The notes under the pieces: generated by a model
What the model saw: the letters and a program-made list of their open reading frames with translations, nothing else
What the model was told of the DNA's origin: nothing
Databases searched by the model: none
Shown here: piece by piece, positions 8,699 to 16,090 of the stretch
Layout: each line of letters starts with the position of its first letter
Numbering within the stretch: the stretch's first letter is position 1
Program-made: the position numbers and the translations under genes
Source of the DNA: Halothiobacillaceae bacterium
GTDB taxonomy: Bacteria > Pseudomonadota > Gammaproteobacteria > Halothiobacillales > Halothiobacillaceae
Reading direction: 5' to 3'
Assembly: GCA_016938615.1 (NCBI GenBank)
Contig: JAFGUH010000143.1
Span: 1 to 64,000 of the forward strand
Length of the DNA stretch: 64,000 nucleotides

Positions 8699-9181
8699 AT
8701 GATCGATGCAATGAAAACGCCGCAGGGCCTGTGGTTGAGGGCCATCATGGCCGTGGTGCTGGGCGCGATGTCGATGGCAGCGACGGCGGCGACCGAATCC
8801 GAGGCGTCCAAGGCCGAAAACACGCCGTCCGAGTACTACTACGACTTCGGCAAGAAGGCCGGCATCAAGACCATCATCGATGACTTCGTCGGCGTGGTTG
8901 CGGCGGACAACCGGATCAACCAGTACTTTGCCGGAGCCAACATCCCGCGGCTCAAGATGGCCCTGACCAACCAGGTCTGCGGCGCCCTGGGCGGCCCCTG
9001 CGAATACAAGGGTGCCAACATGAAGCAGGTCCACAAGGGTATGGACGTGACCGAAGCGGCCTTCAATGCGCTGACCGAGGACCTCATGGTTGCGATGAAC
9101 AAGCACAACGTCCCGCTCGATGCCCAGAATCACCTGATCAAGATCCTGGCTCCGATGGCGCGCCCGATCGTCACGAAGTGA
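8699..9181 (+). CDS. Exported group I truncated haemoglobin
   Basis: A 160-residue protein. Residues about 1-32 form a signal peptide (LRAIMAVVLGAMSMAATAA), so the globin is predicted to be periplasmic, unlike most truncated globins. The mature domain (about 45-158) carries the family marks DNRINQYFAG, the glycine motif GGPC, and the proximal histidine in MKQVHKGMD. The usual B10 tyrosine position appears to be Val in DDFVGVV. Two cysteines flank the glycine motif (QVCGALGGPC). It probably binds O2, NO or sulfide. It follows the DUF3034 gene by 46 bases and ends at a terminator, so it is the last gene of the module. Confidence 0.88.
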   Translation: MIDAMKTPQGLWLRAIMAVVLGAMSMAATAATESEASKAENTPSEYYYDFGKKAGIKTIIDDFVGVVAADNRINQYFAGANIPRLKMALTNQVCGALGGPCEYKGANMKQVHKGMDVTEAAFNALTEDLMVAMNKHNVPLDAQNHLIKILAPMARPIVTK

Positions 9182-9248
9182 CCAGTCGCGCGCCGGTCCC
9201 GGCCCATAGCTGGGCCGGGTAGGGTGTCATTCGTACTCCTCCCATTGG

Positions 9249-9279
9249 CCACCTTCCGTTTCGGGAGGTGGTTTTTTTT
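9249..9279 (+). terminator. Terminator of the flavoprotein-DUF3034-globin unit
   Basis: Stem CCACCTTCC / GGGAGGTGG with loop GTTTC and eight T residues, about 70 bases after the globin stop codon. Confidence 0.92.
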
Positions 9280-9297
9280 CGTTCAGAAATAGGTTCC

Positions 9298-10191
9298 TTA
9301 GGGATGTGCCTCGGCCGGTCGTTCCCGAACCACGAGCAGGCCGGCGGCGACGATGATCATGCCGCCGAGCAGGGTCATGGCATCGGGCCATTCGGCGAAC
9401 ACCAGCCAGCCGAGCAGGGTCGCGCTGACGATCTCCAGATACTGCAGTGGGGCGAGGAGGCTGGCATCACTGCGGGCGAATGCCATCGCGATCAGCACAT
9501 GGGCGAAGGCGGCGAGTGCCCCGGCCAGGCCGAGCCATAACCACTGCCAGCCCTCGGGGGTGTCCCAGGTGGTGATCGACCAGTCGGCAGGCTGGCCGAT
9601 CAACACGAAGGCGCCCATTACCGCGATCGCTGCCCATCCCACCCAGTGCTGGAGCGCGAGGGCTTCCCGAGGCTCGCTCGTCCGGATGCGTGCCCGGGTG
9701 AGGGTCAGGTAGCCGGCATAGCAGGTCGCCGAGGCGATCGGTAGCAACGAGGCCAGCCCGTAAGCGCTCCAGTTGGGCCGCAGGGTGATCAGCACGCCGA
9801 CCAGCCCGCCAATCACGCCGATCCAACGACGCGGTGTGATCAGCTCGCCGAGAAACATCGCGGCGAACACCACCAGGATCAGCGGTTCGACGAAAAACAG
9901 GGCGATGTTGTTGGCCAGCGGAAGGTGAGCCAGCCCCCAGAAAAGGAACAGGATCGCCCCGGCGATCAGTCCGCCCAGCCAGGCGTGTTCCGCTCGCGGT
10001 CGCCCCGCATGTCGGCTGACGGCAAGGAAGGGCAGCAGGCAGAGTGTCTGGAAGACAAAGCGGAACCAGGCGATCTCGCCTACGGATAATGCCGTGGACA
10101 GCGATTTCGCGATGGCATCGGCCAGCGGGATGGTCAAGACCGCGATGGCCATGAATGCCAGGCCCTGTCGATGCTGTGGTGCCGGTGTCAC
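9298..10191 (-). CDS. EamA/DMT-family transporter
   Basis: A 297-residue permease with ten predicted membrane helices in two EamA repeats; the first begins FMAIAVLTIPLADAIAKSL and the second near PIASATCYAGYLTL. Members export metabolites or amino acids, and the substrate cannot be told from sequence. The gene is convergent with the globin gene. Its TAA stop lies inside AGGTTCCTTAG, a sequence matching the end of the dispersed TIR element. Confidence 0.88.
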   Translation of the reverse strand: MTPAPQHRQGLAFMAIAVLTIPLADAIAKSLSTALSVGEIAWFRFVFQTLCLLPFLAVSRHAGRPRAEHAWLGGLIAGAILFLFWGLAHLPLANNIALFFVEPLILVVFAAMFLGELITPRRWIGVIGGLVGVLITLRPNWSAYGLASLLPIASATCYAGYLTLTRARIRTSEPREALALQHWVGWAAIAVMGAFVLIGQPADWSITTWDTPEGWQWLWLGLAGALAAFAHVLIAMAFARSDASLLAPLQYLEIVSATLLGWLVFAEWPDAMTLLGGMIIVAAGLLVVRERPAEAHP

Positions 10192-10285
10192 GTCGTCTCG
10201 CTCCGCTCTGAATCGGTGCGCAGGCTAACAAATCGAGCCCCATTCATGGTCATCCATGAGCGGGTGTCTCGCGGCGCGATCCGTT

Positions 10286-10315
10286 TTGACAGACGTCGGG
10301 GCGCAAGCCTACCTT
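10286..10315 (+). promoter_or_regulatory. Candidate sigma-70 promoter of phhB
   Basis: A perfect -35 box TTGACA (10286-10291) is followed, 18 bases on, by TACCTT as a weak -10. It lies about 60 bases before the phhB start. The -10 match is poor, so this is tentative. Confidence 0.4.
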
Positions 10316-10372
10316 TGAGCCTCTCCCCTAACGGCCGAGCCGCCGTCCATCGCCTTGCCAGAGGAGGCAATC

Positions 10373-10720
10373 ATGACCGAACTGAGTACGGCCCACTGCG
10401 AGGCATGTCGTGCCGACGCGCCCCGACTGACTGACGACGAGATCGCCCGTCTCCACCGCGAACTGGACGCCGGATGGGAGGTAGTCACGCGTGACGAGGT
10501 ACGGCAACTCGAGCGGGTGTTTCGCTTCGACAATTTCGCCCGGGCGCTGGCGTTCACCAACGCCATCGGCGAGATCGCCGAGCGCGAAGGCCACCACCCG
10601 GCCCTGTTGACCGAATGGGGGCAGGTGACGGTGACCTGGTGGAGCCACAAGATCGGCGGCCTGCACCGCAACGATTTCGTCATGGCGGCGCGGACCGACA
10701 AGGAAGCGGCAGCTTTCTGA
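10373..10720 (+). CDS. phhB: 4a-hydroxytetrahydrobiopterin dehydratase (pterin carbinolamine dehydratase)
   Basis: A 115-residue PCD/DCoH enzyme that dehydrates 4a-hydroxy-tetrahydropterin to recycle the pterin cofactor. The catalytic signature [21 protein letters not shown] is present with its conserved histidines. The ATG start at 10373 follows AGGAGG. No phenylalanine hydroxylase gene is near, so its partner enzyme is unknown; stand-alone copies may act in molybdopterin or other pterin metabolism. A strong terminator follows. Confidence 0.93.
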   Translation: MTELSTAHCEACRADAPRLTDDEIARLHRELDAGWEVVTRDEVRQLERVFRFDNFARALAFTNAIGEIAEREGHHPALLTEWGQVTVTWWSHKIGGLHRNDFVMAARTDKEAAAF

Positions 10721-10789
10721 GCGTGCTCGTCCGGCCCTGGCACGGTAGCGGTGACGCGGGACCGGGAGCGAGCGAAGGCCCGAACGAGT

Positions 10790-10820
10790 CAGGGCCCGGG
10801 ACGTCCCCGGGCCCTGTTTT
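10790..10820 (+). terminator. Terminator between phhB and dodecin
   Basis: An 11-bp stem CAGGGCCCGGG / CCCGGGCCCTG with a 5-base loop and TTTT. It sits between convergent genes, 22 bases from the dodecin stop, and may serve both directions. Confidence 0.85.
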
Positions 10821-10841
10821 GCGTCTGCATGGTCGGCAAGA

Positions 10842-11048
10842 TCAGTCGATGGCGAGAGTGGTCTTGGCGTTGATGCGGTAGCGAACGATACGGTTGTCGT
10901 CAACCTTGGCCTCGAACTCCTTGATGTAGATCGACTGGATGCCGTGCACGCTCTTGCTCGCCTTTTCGACGGCCTGCTGTGCCGCATCCTCCCAGGACGT
11001 AGTCGAGTCTGCGAGCACCTCGATGACCTTCATCATGTGTTCGCTCAT
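10842..11048 (-). CDS. Dodecin family flavin-binding protein
   Basis: A 68-residue dodecin. These small beta-alpha-beta-beta proteins form dodecamers that store flavins. The characteristic tryptophan is in TSWEDAAQQAV, followed by the second strand IYIKEFEAKV and the terminal strand VRYRINAKTTLAI. The ATG at 11048 gives the normal length; the track start is 11 codons earlier. Confidence 0.92.
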   Translation of the reverse strand: MSEHMMKVIEVLADSTTSWEDAAQQAVEKASKSVHGIQSIYIKEFEAKVDDNRIVRYRINAKTTLAID

Positions 11049-11189
11049 GATTCGCCTAATCGGGGTCCGGATGGATCTCACCGCGAGGGCAGAGGACCAA
11101 CAGGCGGGTATGTCGCCTTAGCGATCGATATCGCGTCGATTGAAAAGCGATAACGTGGCGTTTTGCTGGGCAACTGCAACCCCGAGAGT

Positions 11190-11402
11190 CCCGTCAGGAC
11201 GTGCCACCGCGGCCCAATCTGCGGCGTTGCAGCCCTTGTAGAACTTTTAGAATGTGTCGACCCTTCATGCCGGGCTGCGCCTGGTATCTGGACCCTTGGT
11301 GATCTCGGGCGATCCCGTGTGACCCCCGGGTGACACCGGGCGAACTTGGGCGAACTTGAGCGATCTCGCAGAGACACGATCGATTCGTGCAGCGTTTTCC
11401 TA
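11190..11402. repeat. Divergent copy of the dispersed TIR element (copy D)
   Basis: The right end reads GAGACACGATCGATTCGTGC..TTTTCCTAG, and the body contains ATCTGCGGCGTTGC and ATCTGGACCCTTGG, both shared with the long copies. A stretch of imperfect 10-bp units (GGGCGAACTT, GGGCGAACTT, GAGCGATCTC) replaces part of the interior. The left boundary is approximate. The terminal CTAG contains the TAG stop codon of zntB. It fills most of the 350-base gap between zntB and the dodecin gene. Confidence 0.72.
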
Positions 11403-12338
11403 GAACCAGCGACGTCGCTTGAGCCAGAAGCCCAGCCCGATTGCCAGGCCGGCGACAAGTGACACGACCCACCAGAAGCCCATTGGGGTGTCCACCCAGG
11501 GCATGCCGCCCACGTTGATGCCGAATAGCCCCGTGATGAACCCTAGCGGCAGAAAGATCGCCGCGACGATCGAGAGCAGGTACATCCGCGTGTTGAGCTG
11601 GTCGGACAGGCGCGTGAGCAGTTGCTCGTGGATCATCGCGCCGCGCTCGCGGGCCATGTCCAGGTCTTCTACTAGCCGGGTGAGCGCGTCGGCCTGCTCG
11701 CGGATGCGTCCGCGATCGAGACCGGACAGGATCGGGCGGTTGATGCCGGTCAGCCGAAGCAGGGCGTCGCGTTCCGGTGCGAGGTAGCGACGGATCACGA
11801 TGATGGTTCGTCGCACCTGGCCGATCTGGTTGCGCAGTTCACGGTCGGCGCCTTCCAGCAAGCCGGCCTCGAGCTCGTCGATTTCCTCCTCGATCGACTC
11901 GATCATCTCGTCGACTCGCTCGGTCAGGCCCTCGATCAGTTCGAGCAACAGTTCGCCGAGCGCTGCGGGGCCAACGCCGTCGTCGAGGCGCTCGACGATG
12001 CCGGCCACCGTACGCAAGGGTTGCCGCGAAGCGGAGATCAAGCGCTCGCCGTCGAACCACAGCCGCAGGGAGATCATGTCCTCGGGCCGTCGGCCAGCAT
12101 TGAGATTGACGCCGCGCAGGATCAACAGCAGGCCGCTTTCGTGTTCGACCACTCTCGGGCGCGTGTCCTCGGCCAGCAGGCTGTCGGCCACCAACGGGTC
12201 AATCTCGGCCTGGTGTTCAAGCCAGGATCGATCGTCGCGGTCTTCCCAGTTGAGTTGAATCCAGTGCCCGACCCCGGTGTCGGTCGGGCCCGCGAGCCCC
12301 CCGCTGCCGTCGAGTTGGGTGGTCTGACGTGTGCTCAT
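11400..12338 (-). CDS. zntB: CorA-family zinc transporter ZntB
   Basis: A 312-residue CorA-superfamily channel/transporter. A large cytoplasmic domain with a long acidic helix (EIDELEAGLLEGADREL) precedes two C-terminal membrane helices, and the pore motif reads LFGINVGGMPW, the GxN form with the VGG extension of ZntB. The basic tail KRRRWF is typical. The ATG at 12338 follows GGAG; the track start is 40 codons upstream and low complexity. The gene ends exactly at the repeat-element boundary. Confidence 0.88.
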   Translation of the reverse strand: MSTRQTTQLDGSGGLAGPTDTGVGHWIQLNWEDRDDRSWLEHQAEIDPLVADSLLAEDTRPRVVEHESGLLLILRGVNLNAGRRPEDMISLRLWFDGERLISASRQPLRTVAGIVERLDDGVGPAALGELLLELIEGLTERVDEMIESIEEEIDELEAGLLEGADRELRNQIGQVRRTIIVIRRYLAPERDALLRLTGINRPILSGLDRGRIREQADALTRLVEDLDMARERGAMIHEQLLTRLSDQLNTRMYLLSIVAAIFLPLGFITGLFGINVGGMPWVDTPMGFWWVVSLVAGLAIGLGFWLKRRRWF

Positions 12339-12372
12339 GGACGATAGGACTCCGGTGATGGGATCGGGAGGC

Positions 12373-13584
12373 TCAGGGGGCGAGCCGGATCGATGTGGCG
12401 GCGCGCCGGGCGCGGTCACGCGCCTGCTCGATCGACTCGCCGCGGGCCAGGGCGACACCGAGCCGCCGCGCCCCGGAGACGGTGGGCTTGCCGAACAGGC
12501 GCAGTTCCGTGCCGGGCTCGGCCAGGGCTGACGCCGTGCCGGTCAGGACCGGGTGGCGGGTCTCGCCCTCGCGCACGATGGCGCAGGAAGCCGACGGGCC
12601 GCGCTGGGCGATCTCGTGGATCGGCAAACCGAGCATGGCCCGCAGGTGCAGGGCGAATTCCGACAGGTCCTGCGAGACCAGGGTCACCAGTCCGGTGTCG
12701 TGCGGGCGCGGTGAGACCTCGCTGAACCACACCTGGTCGTCCTTGACGAACAGCTCCACGCCGAAGATGCCGTAGCCGCCCAGCTCCTCGACGATGGTGC
12801 GCGCGATCTCGCCCGCCCGTGCCAGCGCCGTCTCGCTCATCGGGTGGGGCTGCCAGCTTTCGCGGTAATCGCCGTCGACCTGGGTGTGACCGATCGGCGG
12901 GCAGAGGGTGATGCCGTCGCGATGGCGGACGGTGAGCAGGGTGATCTCGTAGTCGAAGTCGATGAACGATTCGACGATCACCCGTCCGCGTCCCGCCCGG
13001 CCGCCGGACTGGGCGAACTCCCAGGCGCGCAGTGCCGTGCTCGGCTCGCGCACCAGCGACTGGCCCTTGCCCGATGAACTCATCACAGGTTTGACCACGC
13101 AGGGGGTGCCGATCTCGTCGATGGCGGAAAGAAATTGCGCCTCGCTCTCGGCGAAGGCGAACCGACTGGTCGGCAGGGAAAGGGTCTCGGCGGCCAGTCG
13201 GCGGATGCCCTCGCGGTCCATGGTCAGTCGCGCCGCGCGTGCATTCGGGGTGACCACGAATCCCTGTGCCTCCAGCTCGATCAGTGTCGGGGTGGCGATC
13301 GCCTCGATCTCGGGGACGATCAGGGCCGGCATCTCCTGGGTGATCACGCTTTTCAGCGCCGTGCCGTCGAGCATGTCGATCGCGTGCGAGCGGTGCGCAA
13401 CCTGCATGGCCGGCGCGTTGGCGTAGCGGTCGACCGCGATCACCTCCAGGCCCAGCCGCTGGGCCTCGATGGCGACCTCCTTGCCGAGCTCGCCGGCGCC
13501 CAGGAGCATCAGCCGGAGGGCCTCGGGCGAACCGGGGGCGCCCAGTTGCGCCGCGCGGGTGTCGATGCTGCCGTGATCAGCCAT
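12373..13584 (-). CDS. purT: Formate-dependent phosphoribosylglycinamide formyltransferase
   Basis: A 403-residue ATP-grasp enzyme that makes formyl-GAR from formate, ATP and GAR in purine synthesis. Marks: the N-terminal [19 protein letters not shown]-binding [15 protein letters not shown], and the late [14 protein letters not shown]. The ATG at 13584 overlaps the trpB stop codon by 8 bases (ATGGCTGA), which indicates translational coupling; the track start lies 14 codons further up, inside trpB. Pairing purT with trpB is unusual. Confidence 0.94.
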   Translation of the reverse strand: MADHGSIDTRAAQLGAPGSPEALRLMLLGAGELGKEVAIEAQRLGLEVIAVDRYANAPAMQVAHRSHAIDMLDGTALKSVITQEMPALIVPEIEAIATPTLIELEAQGFVVTPNARAARLTMDREGIRRLAAETLSLPTSRFAFAESEAQFLSAIDEIGTPCVVKPVMSSSGKGQSLVREPSTALRAWEFAQSGGRAGRGRVIVESFIDFDYEITLLTVRHRDGITLCPPIGHTQVDGDYRESWQPHPMSETALARAGEIARTIVEELGGYGIFGVELFVKDDQVWFSEVSPRPHDTGLVTLVSQDLSEFALHLRAMLGLPIHEIAQRGPSASCAIVREGETRHPVLTGTASALAEPGTELRLFGKPTVSGARRLGVALARGESIEQARDRARRAATSIRLAP

Positions 13585-14770
13585 GGCCAAAGTTCTCCGT
13601 GACGTAGTCGATGTCTTTGTCGCCACGTCCGGAGAGGTTGGCCAGGATGGTGGTGCCGGGGTTCTCCCGGCCGAACTTCATCGCCCAGGCGATCGCGTGG
13701 GCCGATTCCAGCGCCGGGATGATGCCCTCGCGGCGCGAGATCTTGTAGAACGCATCCAGGGTCTCGTCGTCGCTGATGGCGTGGTAGTTCACCCGCCCGG
13801 AGGTCTTGAGGTGCGAGTGCTCCGGGCCGACGCCGGGGTAGTCCAGCCCCGAGGCGATCGAATGCACCGGCGCCGGGTTGCCTTCCTCGTCAGCCAGCAG
13901 CAGGCACTTGAAGCCGTGGATCATGCCGGGCTTGCCGAAGGTCATGGTAGCCGAGTGCTGGCCGAGCTCGGTGCCCTTGCCCAGCGGCTCGACGCCATGG
14001 AGCTGCACGTCGTCATCGTCGATAAAGCCGGCGAACAGGCCTAGGGCGTTAGAGCCGCCGCCGACGCAGGCAGTGACGTGATCTGGCAACTCGCCGGTCA
14101 TCTCCAGGTATTGCTCGCGCGCCTCGAGGCCCATTACCGACTGGAAGTTGCGTACCATCTTGGGGAACGGGTGCGGGCCGACCACCGAACCGATCGCGAA
14201 GATCGCCTCGTCGGCCTGCGAGAGATAGCTCTGGAAGGCCGAGTCGACCGCTTCCTTGAGGCTGCGGCCACCGAAGCCCACCGGCACCACGTTGGCGCCG
14301 AGCAGCTTCATGCGCGTGACGTTGGGCGCCTCCTTGGCGATGTCGATCTCGCCCATGTGGATCTCGCACTCCATACCGAAGTAGGCCGCCGCGGTTGCCA
14401 GGGCCACGCCGTGCTGTCCGGCGCCGGTCTCGGCGATCAGCTTCTTCTTGCCCATGTGCTTGGCCAGCAGCGCCTCGCCCATGCAGTGGTTGAGCTTGTG
14501 CGCGCCGGAGTGGTTGAGGTCCTCGCGCTTGAAATAGAGGTGGGCGCCGACATCGGCACTGAGATTGTGCGCGTAGTAAACCGGGGTGGGGCGGCCCTGG
14601 TAGTGCTTGCGGATGTAGCGCAGTTCGTTGAGGAAGTCGGCCGAGCGCATCAGGCGCTGGTAGGCCCGTTCGATCTCGGCGAAATGCGGCTCAAGCTCGG
14701 GGGGAAGAAAGGCACCCCCAAATTCACCGAAGTAGCCTTCCTTGGTTGGGAAATCCTTGAGGTACGACAT
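13577..14770 (-). CDS. trpB: Stand-alone tryptophan synthase beta chain, divergent form
   Basis: A 397-residue PLP enzyme that joins indole and serine to make tryptophan. The PLP lysine is in [16 protein letters not shown], the catalytic glutamate in ETGAGQHG, and the phosphate-binding loop is GGGSN. Residues differ from the usual E. coli type (HKTNQVLG there, HKLNHCMG here; [18 protein letters not shown]), resembling a second TrpB type I recall from epsilonproteobacteria. No trpA is adjacent; purT follows with an overlap. It may salvage indole or act on another substrate; that is inference. Confidence 0.88.
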   Translation of the reverse strand: MSYLKDFPTKEGYFGEFGGAFLPPELEPHFAEIERAYQRLMRSADFLNELRYIRKHYQGRPTPVYYAHNLSADVGAHLYFKREDLNHSGAHKLNHCMGEALLAKHMGKKKLIAETGAGQHGVALATAAAYFGMECEIHMGEIDIAKEAPNVTRMKLLGANVVPVGFGGRSLKEAVDSAFQSYLSQADEAIFAIGSVVGPHPFPKMVRNFQSVMGLEAREQYLEMTGELPDHVTACVGGGSNALGLFAGFIDDDDVQLHGVEPLGKGTELGQHSATMTFGKPGMIHGFKCLLLADEEGNPAPVHSIASGLDYPGVGPEHSHLKTSGRVNYHAISDDETLDAFYKISRREGIIPALESAHAIAWAMKFGRENPGTTILANLSGRGDKDIDYVTENFGHG

Positions 14771-14980
14771 TCAACCTCCCTGCCAGCTGATTGGGTTGCG
14801 TACCTGCATGATCCAACGCCGGGCGGGCGTTGCCAAGCCCGACGGCGAACCGGATGGCGGAATGGCATTCCTCGAGCCGTTCGTCCCGGTTGTCGTGGTC
14901 TTTCCGGTCCTGCCTTCCCCATTTGGGTGCATAAAGTCTGAATAACCTATACAAAAGATATGCAATACCGATACAAACAC

Positions 14981-15013
14981 GCCGGCCGACGCACCCGTGG
15001 GGTGCGAGCCGGC
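14981..15013 (+). promoter_or_regulatory. Leader hairpin before the PAS-chemoreceptor gene
   Basis: GCCGGC..GCACCC and GGGTGC..GCCGGC form a two-part GC stem with a small loop, ending two bases before the Shine-Dalgarno GGGAGG. Such a hairpin could modulate translation. No T run follows, so it is not a simple terminator. Confidence 0.5.
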
Positions 15014-15028
15014 CGGGAGGATTCAAAG

Positions 15029-15943
15029 ATGTTCAATCGCCGTCTGCACCACGAGCTGGCCGAGTGCCAGGACCAGCTGCGCCAACGAAACGCCGTGCTG
15101 GATGCGGTGCGCGACTCGGTCGCCTACATCGAGTTCAGTCCGGACGGCCACGTGCTGGACGTCAACGAGCGCTTTCTCGAGACGGTTGGGCGATCAAACG
15201 GCGAGGTGATCGGGGCGCATCACCGCCTGTTCTGCGATGACGATTACGCCGCATCCACCGCCTACCAGCGGTTCTGGGAGATCCTGCGTAGCGGGGAGTC
15301 GCATTCGGGCACGTTCCCGCAGGTGACGGCCGGTGGTGATCGACTCTGGCTGGAGGCCAGCTATTTCCCGGTCAAGTCCGCGGACGGCCGGGTCGAGCGG
15401 GTGGTCAAGTTCGCCACCGACGTGACCGAGGCGGTGCTGGCCGCCCAGCAGACCGCCGACATCGCCGCCCGGGGTGCCGATTCGCTGCGCACGTCGATCG
15501 AGACCTCCGAGCAAATCCGCGAGTTGATCGCCGAGGCCAAGGCGGTGATCGGCAATCTCAACGATGAATCCAAGAACATCGAGACCATCGTCGCCACCAT
15601 CAGCGCCGTGGCCGACCAGACCAACCTACTGGCGTTGAATGCCGCCATCGAGGCCGCGCGGGCCGGCGAGCACGGGCGTGGCTTCGCGGTGGTGGCCGGC
15701 GAGGTCCGCCAGCTCGCCGCACGCACCAGCGCCGCGACCGGCGAGATTGCCGAGGTGATTCGGGGCAACCTCGACTACACCGGCGATATCGTGCAGCGCA
15801 TCGAGAACGCCAGCCGGGTGGCCGATCTGGGTCGAGAACAGGTGCGCTCGGTCGAGGCGATCGTCGAGGAGATTCGCCAAGGGGCGAGTCACGTGCTCGA
15901 ATCGGTTTCATCGATCCCGCAGCACGCAGTCGCCCGGGTGTGA
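15029..15943 (+). CDS. Soluble PAS-domain methyl-accepting chemotaxis protein
   Basis: A 304-residue cytoplasmic chemoreceptor with no membrane helix. A PAS domain (about residues 18-125; [20 protein letters not shown]) is followed by a short MCP signalling domain with the conserved hairpin tip [19 protein letters not shown]. The PAS may bind flavin or haem for redox or energy taxis, as in Aer. The ATG at 15029 follows GGGAGG. No other chemotaxis genes are in the window. The signalling domain is short, ending soon after the tip's return helix. Confidence 0.9.
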   Translation: MFNRRLHHELAECQDQLRQRNAVLDAVRDSVAYIEFSPDGHVLDVNERFLETVGRSNGEVIGAHHRLFCDDDYAASTAYQRFWEILRSGESHSGTFPQVTAGGDRLWLEASYFPVKSADGRVERVVKFATDVTEAVLAAQQTADIAARGADSLRTSIETSEQIRELIAEAKAVIGNLNDESKNIETIVATISAVADQTNLLALNAAIEAARAGEHGRGFAVVAGEVRQLAARTSAATGEIAEVIRGNLDYTGDIVQRIENASRVADLGREQVRSVEAIVEEIRQGASHVLESVSSIPQHAVARV

Positions 15944-16090
15944 TCGACACGATGCGACGACGTCCCCGACGTGCGGGTGCCCGCGGCAAATCGGGGTCTT
16001 GATTCGGTCGAAACGGGCATCTACGATAAGCTGAGCTAATGCCCATAGTCTTTGGTTTGCCTCAATTCAGTGCAGCCCGCGTGTCGCGCC

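Noticed and set aside
14930-14985. Sigma-28 promoter (TAAAGTCT) before the PAS-chemoreceptor
   Set aside because: The -35 is good, but the -10 (expected GCCGATAA) is not present at the right spacing.
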